DNA from: a virus
Virus record (IMG/VR): IMGVR_UViG_3300021962_000066
Span: 19,784-83,783 of that record
Direction: 5' to 3' (one strand)
DNA length: 64,000 nt
In this document: piece by piece, positions 16,770 to 26,308 of the stretch
Layout: each line of letters begins with the position of its first letter
Position numbering within the stretch: position 1 is the stretch's first letter
Program-made: the position numbers and the translations under genes
The notes under the pieces: model-generated
What the model saw: the letters and a program-made list of their open reading frames with translations, nothing else
Told to the model about the DNA's origin: nothing
The model's database searches: none

Positions 16770-17348
16770 CTAAGATCTTTGTGTACCGTCAATATTAACC
16801 CTCTTACCAGTCGCTCCGCCGTATGGTACCTCGATGGTAGTGGCTTCTTCCGCTCCGGTTTTATTGTCTCTAATCGTAACTGAGTAGGTACCAGCATTTA
16901 AAGCAGATTTAGTAAAGACGGTTTGTGTATCGGGGTTTATGGTAACCGCCGGATCAGATCCTACTGTGATGACGGCCAGACGTGCACTAGCAAACTGTGC
17001 AAACGAAGTTTGCGATATAGTGATTACAATCGTCCCATTATTAAGAGTTTTGTATTTCGATGGGGTTTCCGGCGTCGACGTGATCAGCGCCTTCAGTATC
17101 TGAGCGCCTTTAAACTCACCAAAACTAAACGGTTCACCCGGAGTTAAATTTTCAACTTCACCATATTGAACAAACAAATCGTTAATTTCAGAGATCTTTG
17201 AATTAGATCTATTTGTTTCCCTACTAGCGAGCGAACTTACATCGCTGCCCTGTAACGTCGCATTTAAACTACGCGTAGAGGTGGCCGCAGCACCTACGGA
17301 GATGGGTGCTGCGGCGTCATTTGGTATTGCTGTACCGGCATGTGGCAT
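16770..17348 (-). CDS. Hypothetical virion protein, possible beta-sandwich
   Basis: 192 residues, Ala/Thr/Ser-rich at the N-terminus. From about residue 100 it shows alternating beta-strand patterns (GTIVITISQ, ARLAVITVG, GTYSVTIRDN) like an Ig-like or carbohydrate-binding beta-sandwich. It follows a run of baseplate and tail genes on the same strand, so a surface-exposed virion or fibre-attachment role is likely. No family is recognised. Confidence 0.6.
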   Translation of the reverse strand: MPHAGTAIPNDAAAPISVGAAATSTRSLNATLQGSDVSSLASRETNRSNSKISEINDLFVQYGEVENLTPGEPFSFGEFKGAQILKALITSTPETPSKYKTLNNGTIVITISQTSFAQFASARLAVITVGSDPAVTINPDTQTVFTKSALNAGTYSVTIRDNKTGAEEATTIEVPYGGATGKRVNIDGTQRS

Positions 17349-17374
17349 ATTTTAATTATGTATTATTATATTGA

Positions 17375-18259
17375 TTACTCACTATACTCAACTTGTATGT
17401 ATATATCGTCTGCTACATATGGCATACCCGGACCATATTGTGTAGTAATCAGAGCACCAAGACTACTGTATGTAGAGAAGAGTGTTGAGGTAGTGGATAA
17501 ATAGTTGGCTACGTTTATAACATCGCCTTCACTTAAAGTGATAGCTGATATAGGGTATGCGCTAGATGAACTCGAGGATAACCCCATATAGTAAGCACCA
17601 GATACGTTATAATCTATAGTAACGTCATACCCGTTAATATTAACGTTCTGTACTTGGAATACTTGATTACTTAAACTCGTAGTATAACCGACATAGAATC
17701 TCTCGTACGCTATCATAGCGCTATCCATCTGAACATTCAGATAGTTATTATACTTAGCCTCAGATTTATTCTTTAAGTCGACGATTATTTGACGACCAAA
17801 ATCTGTTATTCTAATTCGGGCATTCTTAATCTCTGCTGTAGCACTGTTTGGACTATATAAAGTGAACGGATGAGTAACTGTGCTAAGATTGTCGGTCTTA
17901 GTTATAAAGCTATACGCATTAGCGGGTCCTCTGAGGCATATAGTGTTAGGGTTTGCAGCGGAAGTACCGCCCGTACCGGTGGAACTTAATGAGAACTGCC
18001 CGCTAAAATCGAAGCCGATTCCTAATTGAGCATCTTTAATACCAGATACGCCCGAGACCGAGCTATAGCACATGCCTGCAGACAAAGTGTACCCGTCGGG
18101 TGCAACTCTATAATACGGTAAAAATCCCAATACAAAGCCACCGTCTATAACATTATTAGTACTATATGCCTTATAATCAATAGTTATCGTTAGATCTTTA
18201 CTGTATACGTCAAAGATCTTAGTAAAAACTATTGATTCCTGAATTGGTGTAAATGGCAT
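17375..18259 (-). CDS. Hypothetical virion protein
   Basis: 294 residues, rich in Ser, Tyr, Thr and Asn with beta-strand periodicity and few charges, typical of phage structural proteins. It lies 9 nt from the 995-residue gene and is probably co-transcribed with the baseplate wedge genes. No domain is recognised. Candidates are a short tail-fibre or wedge protein. Confidence 0.6.
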   Translation of the reverse strand: MPFTPIQESIVFTKIFDVYSKDLTITIDYKAYSTNNVIDGGFVLGFLPYYRVAPDGYTLSAGMCYSSVSGVSGIKDAQLGIGFDFSGQFSLSSTGTGGTSAANPNTICLRGPANAYSFITKTDNLSTVTHPFTLYSPNSATAEIKNARIRITDFGRQIIVDLKNKSEAKYNNYLNVQMDSAMIAYERFYVGYTTSLSNQVFQVQNVNINGYDVTIDYNVSGAYYMGLSSSSSSAYPISAITLSEGDVINVANYLSTTSTLFSTYSSLGALITTQYGPGMPYVADDIYIQVEYSE

Positions 18260-18268
18260 ATATATAGA

Positions 18269-21256
18269 CTAATTAAATGTTAAGAAGTCGTTAGCTACAG
18301 TAAAGCTTGCAGAGCGGCTAGGTGTTAATGTCTTGGTAAATATAATATCGCTATAAGCGCTATTACCGAAATTTTCAGAGTGTAAAAACATATCCGGCTT
18401 ATAAACGTGTGCACTTAAATTATATAAGGTTGAGCTCAGTTTAAAAGTAAACTCAACATCATAGAACATATTAGACGGATCTTTGCCAATGTACTTTAAT
18501 ATATACTTACCGGTATCGTATCCATAACTCAATACCGGTCTTTCGATGAGAGTAAAATTAATGAAAGGTATGTAGTTGCCAGGAGAATAGCTGGATAAAG
18601 ATGATAGCGAGAAGAATCCAATATCTGCAGGACCGGAGCTAAGCGGTGGGTATACTCTCTGTATACTCTCGCCAGTATACTTGTATATATCAAAGTAAAT
18701 CGCTCGTGAATTGGTCGCGCTCGCAGCAGGTAGTATATTAGTTTTTGCAACATAAAGTGAATCCTTTACTTCATCGTACCAGGTGTTCGAAAAGTGATTA
18801 TACTGGTTATTATCCCCTCTAACTAAATAATTTATCTCCCCGCCAAACGGCAGGTACTTCTCGGTGGTGATATTATACTTTAACTTATTAAAGGTTAAAT
18901 AATTCTCCGTCTCTATAATTAGAATATTATTAACCACGTCAAAGTGCTTAACCTTTACGCGAAGCTCGTTCGCCACGGCGATCGGGTACTTGGTAAAGAT
19001 ATCGTTGAGTACAGTCGACGCGTGAGCTACGATGGTATCTCCTGCATTTCTGAAGTACATGGTACCGTAGACATTATACTGATCGTGAAAGGAGATACTT
19101 GCTGATAGTTGCCCGGAGGCAGATGAGAACGTAGTAGTGGCTGAGGGAAGCGTATTATCTAAATACACGTTTTGATTAAAGTAATCTCTAGTAATAATGA
19201 TCGGCGAAGCATCTTCACCGCGGTTTAAGAAAGGACCGCAATCATTATAGCCAAATCCTGATAGAGGGAACGCGCTATAAATATATGCCCCTGATACCTG
19301 GCATTCTGTAGTATCGTTATCGATATAAGCAGAAGCATACGAGTAATCAACGAAGTTATAGGAACGTAGGGTTACTAGCGGAGTAGTTGCATTAAATAGT
19401 AAGCTATCGCTGACTACGAAAGTGAAGCTTAGATCAGCCTTACAGAATTCTAATTCAGGAAAGAATCTAGCTCCCTTTACTATATAGCTTACACTTAAGC
19501 CAGTGAAGCCGGCTGTATTCGTATCGAGCTCTATTATACCTGAAGCAGGTAGGTTCCAAGTACCGCCTGATATAGTCATGAATTCGTTACCATTTAACTC
19601 AAGACAATAAGAAGTCGGGCCTAACTCGATCTGTCTAATACTTTCAGGGTCCTTTGCCTTATATATCTCTTTATATAATCCAAAACTATTACCATGTAGA
19701 TCCTGCCTAAATTGTACCTGTGTTTGATTGTCAGTGAATAATAAGTAATCTGTTCGACTACCTATCGGCTGAAAGTTACTCGAAGTCTTGGGGAATACAT
19801 CGTTATTATCCCATATTGTTTTCTTGGGACCCGCGAAGAAATCGTAACTATCAAAAGCTCTCGATATACCGGTAGGATCGTGATTTAGTGATTCAGATCG
19901 AGATTGGTATCCCTTAAACTTGGTTATAAAATCGGTAATCGCGTTACCAAACCCGGCTGTATTAGTTATAGAGTTCTTAAATTGAGATACTATCTCAGTG
20001 TAACTGAAAGGATTATCAATTAAGGTTCTGCTTAATCCGGCAATATTGCCATACTTATTTGGATCCGGAAAAACGTATATTTTACTTTTTTCGAGATCAT
20101 TAATTGAACCTTCGATATCAAAGGCAATAAAATTTTGTATGCCCTGTTTATCTGCCTTAAAGAAGCCGCCGATACTCTGTAACGTTGCGAGTTTCTCACT
20201 TTCGATCTGTAAGATCGTTGGAAATCTTCTATTTAGATAATTACTGAATTCGTTTGCTTCAAATAGCTTACCGTAGGTAAATTGTAGTTGATCGTTAGTA
20301 GAGAGATAGTAGAAGGTAGTGCCTGAAAATGTTTCAAGCGTATCTTTCAGGATATTCAGGTTTAAATTACCGGTATCGAGATTATTAATTAGACTAGTAA
20401 AATTCTGATCCTTTAAGAACTGTAAGTCATCACTAGTAAACTTAAAGTCAATAGCAAAATTAGTACCCAACGACTCGAGTATGATCGGGTACTTCTCGAT
20501 CTCTTTGATAATACTATTATCGAAATCTAAGAATAATTCCGGGTCAAATTCGTAACTATTACCGTCAAAATATGTCTTGCGATCGCCCGTAGCATCATAG
20601 GCAGATACAGACAATGCAGGATTTATGTCATAATAGTTGGTCTCAGTATCATACAGCTCATCAAACGATACAGAGAAAGTATTCTTTATATCAGCTTTAG
20701 TTATCCCCTCTTCTTTAAAAAGCTTATTAATCTTTGGGTCGAGAAAACTACTCTCAATAGTCTCGCGAATAATTTTATCAAATGAGTAATTAGAGCTCTT
20801 AAGATTATGTCTATAAGGGGTAGACTTAATCTCATCACGTGCCGACGCATAATACAAGCATATATCTTTTATCTTGCGAACAAAGAGAGGTATAATTGCA
20901 GCTACTTGCTGTGGGTCCGTATAGTCAGCATTGGTTACAAATCGCTTTTCATCTGCAGTTAGAAAGTTAACAGCAATATTTCTAAACAGCGATACGTATA
21001 AGTCTTTTATGGTGTCGCTGTTTACTGCCTGTGTATCGATGTTAACCTTTTGCCAGTCTAAGATATACTCCTTATATTCTCGAAGAAGAGTACGAGGATC
21101 ATTCTCTATATTGACAAAGTACTGAACCCATTGTAAAAAGGCGAGAGGCGACAACTTATCAACAGCGTTAGGGTTATTCCTATCCACCACTATTGATTGT
21201 TGTACCGTTAGATCTCTAAGATCAAGATTTCCAGAGTTTGCGATGCCGACTTCCAT
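18269..21256 (-). CDS. Large baseplate-region structural protein
   Basis: 995 residues. The N-terminal half is helical and charged, the C-terminal half beta-rich and Ser/Tyr-rich. In T4 the gene order gp25-gp6-gp7-gp8 puts a protein of about 1000 residues (gp7, 1032 aa) downstream of gp6. This protein sits two genes after gp6 and has a fitting size, so a wedge gp7-like role is plausible, but I see no decisive motif. It could also be a fibre-connector protein. Confidence 0.65.
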   Translation of the reverse strand: MEVGIANSGNLDLRDLTVQQSIVVDRNNPNAVDKLSPLAFLQWVQYFVNIENDPRTLLREYKEYILDWQKVNIDTQAVNSDTIKDLYVSLFRNIAVNFLTADEKRFVTNADYTDPQQVAAIIPLFVRKIKDICLYYASARDEIKSTPYRHNLKSSNYSFDKIIRETIESSFLDPKINKLFKEEGITKADIKNTFSVSFDELYDTETNYYDINPALSVSAYDATGDRKTYFDGNSYEFDPELFLDFDNSIIKEIEKYPIILESLGTNFAIDFKFTSDDLQFLKDQNFTSLINNLDTGNLNLNILKDTLETFSGTTFYYLSTNDQLQFTYGKLFEANEFSNYLNRRFPTILQIESEKLATLQSIGGFFKADKQGIQNFIAFDIEGSINDLEKSKIYVFPDPNKYGNIAGLSRTLIDNPFSYTEIVSQFKNSITNTAGFGNAITDFITKFKGYQSRSESLNHDPTGISRAFDSYDFFAGPKKTIWDNNDVFPKTSSNFQPIGSRTDYLLFTDNQTQVQFRQDLHGNSFGLYKEIYKAKDPESIRQIELGPTSYCLELNGNEFMTISGGTWNLPASGIIELDTNTAGFTGLSVSYIVKGARFFPELEFCKADLSFTFVVSDSLLFNATTPLVTLRSYNFVDYSYASAYIDNDTTECQVSGAYIYSAFPLSGFGYNDCGPFLNRGEDASPIIITRDYFNQNVYLDNTLPSATTTFSSASGQLSASISFHDQYNVYGTMYFRNAGDTIVAHASTVLNDIFTKYPIAVANELRVKVKHFDVVNNILIIETENYLTFNKLKYNITTEKYLPFGGEINYLVRGDNNQYNHFSNTWYDEVKDSLYVAKTNILPAASATNSRAIYFDIYKYTGESIQRVYPPLSSGPADIGFFSLSSLSSYSPGNYIPFINFTLIERPVLSYGYDTGKYILKYIGKDPSNMFYDVEFTFKLSSTLYNLSAHVYKPDMFLHSENFGNSAYSDIIFTKTLTPSRSASFTVANDFLTFN

Positions 21257-21269
21257 AGTACTTTAATAC

Positions 21270-23450
21270 TTAATTGTTGTATGTTATATCAGTAGCGCTA
21301 GAGAACAATCTCAAGCCTTTTGTCAATTCGTAATTGATAATATTATCCATAATCCCATCATCTTTAGACCAATCGACATATGAGCTGGTATAGAAACTTA
21401 ATGTTGTAGTCGAATCGCTCCAGTCAATTACTGAATTTTTAATACTACCCTCAGATGTTGGAATATAGGTATAGAATCTAAAATAATCTCCGATTTGAGC
21501 TCCGGTAATAGAAGTTGCTACCGGTATTGCCCAGCCCCAGGTACTGTTAAATGTAGATAACGGTAATATATCAGTAAGATCGATACCCGACAGCTTAGCA
21601 GTATATACCAATCGATTAGCTCCGCTAAATTTCTCATATACTACTATACCCGCACTTACCGGGAAGGTGCTGGATAATATATTTAACTCGGTTCCGATAT
21701 TGACGGCGAAACTGCTACTCGTACTATTACGTCTATTAAAATCTGAGTTAAAGTTATTAATACTACCGAATAGTCCTTTGTGGTTAATACTTAAAATGTC
21801 TACTACTCGTTTTACTTGTGGTGGGTATTCATAGTTTACCGGCTCCAACAGGTGACCTACCTGGTTACTCATCGATACTAATCCTTGAACGTTGGCTGTA
21901 TCGATATTGCTGTTATTATCGGTAAAGTTTGCAATCTTCTCATATACCGTCTTACCAAATTCATACGGCTTACTCGAACCATGACCTAGACCAGCTGATA
22001 GTAGTAATAGAAAATTATCGAAGTACTTGCTACCGTACTGATACTCCGCATATCTCTGATTACCGAGAAAGTTACCGAAATCGAACCCTTCGTTTACTTT
22101 AGCAATACCGTACTTACCACTAAACGGGAATACATCGAATAGATTGCTTTCTCCGGTAACTGTCCGTACTATAGCTGAAACATTAAAACCGGATACACTG
22201 TAATATAGGGGATCATTTACTCGAGTATTAGCGACAATTTTTACGTTGACTGCTGTCGCTGAGGGCACAAAATACCCCCTAAAATATCCGCCCACGTCTG
22301 TAGGCGCTGCGGAGGTAAAATCAGAGTAAAATGTGCCAGGCAGTATGGCGTTACTGGCAATTGCAGATAGCGATATGATATAATCCGAACCAAATGTACC
22401 TGCTGTTAGAGTAGGGTAGAACTTCGTAGAGAAATTATCACTGTCTTCGAGTTTTACAATAAAAGGAATTTTAGTATTCTGCCAGCTTATTGCCGGTATA
22501 TTAAAGGTAGAAAGTATAGCATCTCCCTGAGTGTCAATACCGTTAGTTGAAAACGATAGTTTTGTTGCAGGATTATACCTGATTCTAGTATCAGCTATAA
22601 CTGCAGGAGAAGAATTAAAGTAATTGGTACCGGTAAAGTTTGATAAATCCCTATCTAGAGTAATATCGTCAACTATCTTACGATTATCTAGAGTGGTGAA
22701 TATAATAACTGGTGAACTACCACTCGATAAGTAATTTTTAGGTTTATCGCTAGTAAAGTATGGGGTTGCATAGCCGGTGCTACCAGCAATTACTGCATCA
22801 GTATCTGTAGATAGACATTGAATATATTCGCCCGCAGCGTTCTGATTAACGTATATAAGTGTAGAAGTAGTAGCTATAGATGTTATCGGTATATATTCAT
22901 AGGAATACCCCGCTACTACCTTCTCTAAGAACTTACTATTTTGAATTAGATGCGACCATTGACTCGAATTATAACTATCAATATTTATAAAAGGATCGAG
23001 GGTACCTGATACGTACAGGTTAACAGTATAATCGCTACTGTTATTGGCGGGCACAGTTCTCCAGGAACTCTGTCTCAGTATATCGAAGCTTTCAAAGTGA
23101 CCTGCTTTTACTTCAAATGTCGAGGGGGCATCGTTAATGAGATTATCGTATATAAAATCGTGTGCGGTTAATCCGGGGATGTAGCTACCTACAATCGCTT
23201 CGCCTTGGCGATTATATACGATAAGACGTACCCCATAGACTCCGGGAAACTTATAATTATGTACTCCAGTTAACCCATCTGAAGTAGTACCGTCACCGAA
23301 ATCCCACAGCACTTGCTTACTAGATACTACAATATCTACCTCATCAAGATTGGGTATAAAGGTGAAATTGCAACCCGGCAGAGTGTAACCGGAGAGAGAT
23401 GCTTCCCCTCGGTAGTTTAGGGTCTGTATATCTACATAAATATCACTCAT
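21270..23450 (-). CDS. Virion protein with N-terminal PKD domain
   Basis: 726 residues. Residues about 30-82 form a PKD domain: VLWDFGDGTTSDG at 47-59 with the W-x-F-G-D-G core, then HNYKFPGVYGVRLIVYN. PKD domains are Ig-like spacers in surface proteins and phage virions. The rest is Ser/Thr/Tyr-rich and beta-like. The gene overlaps gp6 by 4 nt and so belongs to the baseplate operon. It may be an exposed baseplate or fibre-attachment protein. Confidence 0.7.
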   Translation of the reverse strand: MSDIYVDIQTLNYRGEASLSGYTLPGCNFTFIPNLDEVDIVVSSKQVLWDFGDGTTSDGLTGVHNYKFPGVYGVRLIVYNRQGEAIVGSYIPGLTAHDFIYDNLINDAPSTFEVKAGHFESFDILRQSSWRTVPANNSSDYTVNLYVSGTLDPFINIDSYNSSQWSHLIQNSKFLEKVVAGYSYEYIPITSIATTSTLIYVNQNAAGEYIQCLSTDTDAVIAGSTGYATPYFTSDKPKNYLSSGSSPVIIFTTLDNRKIVDDITLDRDLSNFTGTNYFNSSPAVIADTRIRYNPATKLSFSTNGIDTQGDAILSTFNIPAISWQNTKIPFIVKLEDSDNFSTKFYPTLTAGTFGSDYIISLSAIASNAILPGTFYSDFTSAAPTDVGGYFRGYFVPSATAVNVKIVANTRVNDPLYYSVSGFNVSAIVRTVTGESNLFDVFPFSGKYGIAKVNEGFDFGNFLGNQRYAEYQYGSKYFDNFLLLLSAGLGHGSSKPYEFGKTVYEKIANFTDNNSNIDTANVQGLVSMSNQVGHLLEPVNYEYPPQVKRVVDILSINHKGLFGSINNFNSDFNRRNSTSSSFAVNIGTELNILSSTFPVSAGIVVYEKFSGANRLVYTAKLSGIDLTDILPLSTFNSTWGWAIPVATSITGAQIGDYFRFYTYIPTSEGSIKNSVIDWSDSTTTLSFYTSSYVDWSKDDGIMDNIINYELTKGLRLFSSATDITYNN

Positions 23451-25270
23451 TCTGATGCAAGAACAATCTTATTAATAAAGTCGATTGAATTACTTAAGTA
23501 TGGAAATTTAAAGTAGGGCAGAGTCAGATTTTGCTGCACTACTGCTATATCAGTTTCTGGATATACTGGGTTAAAGATTAACAAGCTAATACCGGGAAAC
23601 TGTATCCTACCGCCACTACTAGTTCTTACTGTTCTAAAGTTGCTCACCCCTTCAATATTAATTATCTTAGATGATAGGTCAGTTAAATTAATGAGTACCC
23701 CTAAATTATCGTTAGTAGTCTTAAAGAAGTCGGTAAGGATTTTCGCTACTTGTGCCTGAATCGAACTAAAATTTCGTCTGAGGGCACCATTAACTATAAC
23801 CTCTAGGGTCGTCTCATCAGCTATACTCGGTGTAAGTGCTTCGCCAACATTACCGAGACCGAAGCCTACCTCTACGTAAACTGGATCTACCGGAACTATT
23901 TCAGATGTACTGATCTTATACGGGTTTAGTTTATCGATGATAAATTGCTTTTGTGCGCCATTTAAATAGTTAACCCGCGTAGTAAGAGAGGTAACTAGAT
24001 CAATTTTTGGTACAGCGTAGACGTAGGTATTATTAAAGTTGCAGCTAGAGCTAAACTTAACCTGATTAAACATTAATCTACTCGCTATCGACGGTCTTTC
24101 TACCCCTAGATCGAAATAATATTTTAAATGGCCGCTGATATAATCTGCATTATTCACTACTCGAGAGCTACTAATAATATTGCCGAAATTCTTCTTTACA
24201 TAGGTCTCTACGTCTCCAGTAGTCGATAGCCGATATTGTGCTCTATAGGTATTTAGTGCATTTTCCTTAATACTAGCTACCCCCTCTGCTTCTGAGGATT
24301 TAGTAGATGGTGATATATTTATAAATTGTAATGAACCTGCTTCTTCTGATGTAACAACTACAAGATTCTGCGCGAGCGTATCTGTCAGAATATTTTGAAA
24401 CTGCTCGGAGTTGTATAATACCAGCTGTCTATCATCAATTCCGCCAGCCGGTATTTCTCCAGTCGGACCGTCTGTCTTTAAAAAATAAATCGCGATCTCA
24501 TCACCTTGATTAAGCTGCTTACCAAAGGTACCGTTACCGAACTTAATATCATATCTACCGTTCTCATTGAGTCTAATTTGATATACGAGACTATCGGATT
24601 GCTCTAGGAATAATGATTCAGTAGGCCGGTACTGAGTATATACCGGATTGAGTACGGAGTTATCTCTTACATATACATCAATGTTGAAGTGGTCGATCTG
24701 TACGTTATTAATACCATCTACAGATGTTATCGTCAGCAGTTCGTAAGGCTCACCAGTAGCTACTGCTACTGGGTATTCGACGTAGGTACCTTGATATAAT
24801 AGATTGTTATCTGAAAACTCAGTTAGATTCTCCGCAGCAGTCAATGTTTTAGTAAAGGTTGCATCTTTAGTAAAGGCGTACTGTATACCGTTAGTAACAA
24901 AGTATGAATATCTAGGTATAGTATAGCTATTAGCAGCCAGATTATCAGGAGCAGTAACATTAAAATTAAGAGTAGCAGACTGAACACCAATCGGATTATA
25001 GTTAAGTAATTTAACTATTTTATTAATATTCTCATTGAGTGTTGCTTGCGAATACAGGCTCTCGCTAGAGGTTTGATTGAGGTAGAATAGTAGCGTATGA
25101 TACGAATATGATATAATATCTAGTACCTGATTAATATTACTGCCTTCAAAATTTTGATCTGTAAATACGCCCGAGTTGTTGAGTCGGTCAATAATAAGAG
25201 TTTTTAGGCTAGTCGCATCGAAAGCCGCGTAACTATTATTATCTATCTTAAATGTATTGTCGTTAGCCAT
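23447..25270 (-). CDS. 6: Baseplate wedge protein, gp6-like (baseplate J family)
   Basis: 607 residues (T4 gp6 is 660). The N-terminal region LKTLIIDRLNNSGVFTDQNF, followed by NINQVLDIISYSYHTLLFYLNQTSSE, is the conserved helical start of T4-type gp6, and the gene directly follows gp25 as in T4. Later segments such as RYDIKFGNGTFGKQLNQGD match the baseplate-J core. gp6 forms the inner ring of the baseplate wedges. The stop of gp25 overlaps its start. Confidence 0.85.
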   Translation of the reverse strand: MANDNTFKIDNNSYAAFDATSLKTLIIDRLNNSGVFTDQNFEGSNINQVLDIISYSYHTLLFYLNQTSSESLYSQATLNENINKIVKLLNYNPIGVQSATLNFNVTAPDNLAANSYTIPRYSYFVTNGIQYAFTKDATFTKTLTAAENLTEFSDNNLLYQGTYVEYPVAVATGEPYELLTITSVDGINNVQIDHFNIDVYVRDNSVLNPVYTQYRPTESLFLEQSDSLVYQIRLNENGRYDIKFGNGTFGKQLNQGDEIAIYFLKTDGPTGEIPAGGIDDRQLVLYNSEQFQNILTDTLAQNLVVVTSEEAGSLQFINISPSTKSSEAEGVASIKENALNTYRAQYRLSTTGDVETYVKKNFGNIISSSRVVNNADYISGHLKYYFDLGVERPSIASRLMFNQVKFSSSCNFNNTYVYAVPKIDLVTSLTTRVNYLNGAQKQFIIDKLNPYKISTSEIVPVDPVYVEVGFGLGNVGEALTPSIADETTLEVIVNGALRRNFSSIQAQVAKILTDFFKTTNDNLGVLINLTDLSSKIINIEGVSNFRTVRTSSGGRIQFPGISLLIFNPVYPETDIAVVQQNLTLPYFKFPYLSNSIDFINKIVLASE

Positions 25271-25746
25271 TATATAAATGTAAAGCCTGAATTATTTAAG
25301 CTACCTACTAATAGTATCATGTTATTTTTAAGTGCCGGTACATTTAAAATGATGTCAATTTCGTATCGGTTGTTGTCTTCGTCTTTATACACGGTTACCT
25401 TATCTGGTATAACTCGTGGTTCGTATCGTCTGATACCATCTATAACTGCGTCACCTAATAGTTCACCATTATCATTACTTACAGGTAAAAATAAGAATCT
25501 TTGTAAACCGGAGCCGTACTCAGGATTTAATATTTTCTGACCTTTTGTAGTGTTAAATAGAGTTATAAGAGAATTTCTAATAGCTTGCTCATCAAAATCA
25601 GCAAGCGCATCACTACTTACGTTGTCGTCAAAATACGCTATACCTCTGGGTATACCAAATTGTAGGTCTAAATGTAGATCTTTAAATACTTTGCCAGTAT
25701 CGACATTTTTTACCTGACTTAGAGATGTTAGCGTGATATTAGCCAT
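25270..25746 (-). CDS. 25: Baseplate wedge protein gp25
   Basis: 158 residues (T4 gp25 is 132). The conserved gp25/W core is clear: AIRNSLITLFNTTKGQ, then NPEYGSGLQRFLF, then RRYEPRVIPDKV. The protein sits at the wedge-tube interface and helps start sheath assembly. It is the first gene of the minus-strand baseplate operon, with a late-promoter-like octamer 7 nt before its ATG. Confidence 0.92.
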   Translation of the reverse strand: MANITLTSLSQVKNVDTGKVFKDLHLDLQFGIPRGIAYFDDNVSSDALADFDEQAIRNSLITLFNTTKGQKILNPEYGSGLQRFLFLPVSNDNGELLGDAVIDGIRRYEPRVIPDKVTVYKDEDNNRYEIDIILNVPALKNNMILLVGSLNNSGFTFI

Positions 25747-25753
25747 TATTAAG

Positions 25754-25761
25754 TATTTATT
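25754..25761 (-). promoter_or_regulatory. Late-promoter-like octamer AATAAATA for gp25 operon
   Basis: Minus-strand AATAAATA (T4 late consensus TATAAATA, one mismatch) with 7 nt to the gp25 ATG. A second octamer on the opposite strand lies 21 bp away. Confidence 0.6.
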
Positions 25762-25782
25762 GTGTAAAATTGAAACCTAGAG

Positions 25783-25790
25783 GATAAATA
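25783..25790 (+). promoter_or_regulatory. Late-promoter-like octamer GATAAATA
   Basis: Plus-strand GATAAATA with 5 nt to the GTG start at 25796. Together with the minus-strand site at 25754 it forms a divergent pair in a 49-bp intergenic gap. Confidence 0.55.
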
Positions 25791-25795
25791 ATTCT

Positions 25796-26308
25796 GTGAA
25801 GAAAAGGTTTATACGGTTATACGAAAATAACATCGATCGCTTTACTAATGGTGGATTTTTAGTCGGCGATGTCGTCAAAATTAAACCAGGTTCCTATAAC
25901 CATAAAGCTTTCGAAGGCCGAGAGGAGATAAAAGCTCAGATCAAGTCTCTTATAGACTCCGATCTCAATATTCGCATTATAAACATTAAAAACAAATATC
26001 CTGGGGTGATGGGCGCGAATAACACCGACTATATTAACCCATTTAATCGAACAGTAGATATAGGCCAAGAAATAATGCCGGGTAGATATTACAACACTAC
26101 GAGTGTTCCCGGCGAAATACTCGAACGTGTACCTACTTATCCCAACCTACCGCCGATTCCTGACTCAATGAAGCGAGCAGATAAGTCTCACATTGATACT
26201 AAAGAGGTTGAAAATACCGACAAAAATAGAAGTCTTCATAATACAAATATAAAGATACCTTCTGTTGATGCAAAGCCTACTACGGCAATGTATTTGCCGA
26301 AGAAGTAG
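25796..26308 (+). CDS. Hypothetical protein, possible packaged/virion protein
   Basis: 170 residues, GTG start, basic N-terminus KKRFIRLYENNIDRF followed by a small beta-rich domain (DVVKIKPGSY looks like a KOW/SH3-like strand-turn) and a Pro-rich stretch (PTYPNLPPIP). The C-terminus is polar and probably disordered. It is expressed from its own late-type promoter opposite to the baseplate operon. The start LYEN resembles the L-x-E/Y elements of other plus-strand proteins here, but weakly. Converges on and overlaps the clamp-loader gene by 29 nt. Confidence 0.6.
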   Translation: MKKRFIRLYENNIDRFTNGGFLVGDVVKIKPGSYNHKAFEGREEIKAQIKSLIDSDLNIRIINIKNKYPGVMGANNTDYINPFNRTVDIGQEIMPGRYYNTTSVPGEILERVPTYPNLPPIPDSMKRADKSHIDTKEVENTDKNRSLHNTNIKIPSVDAKPTTAMYLPKK

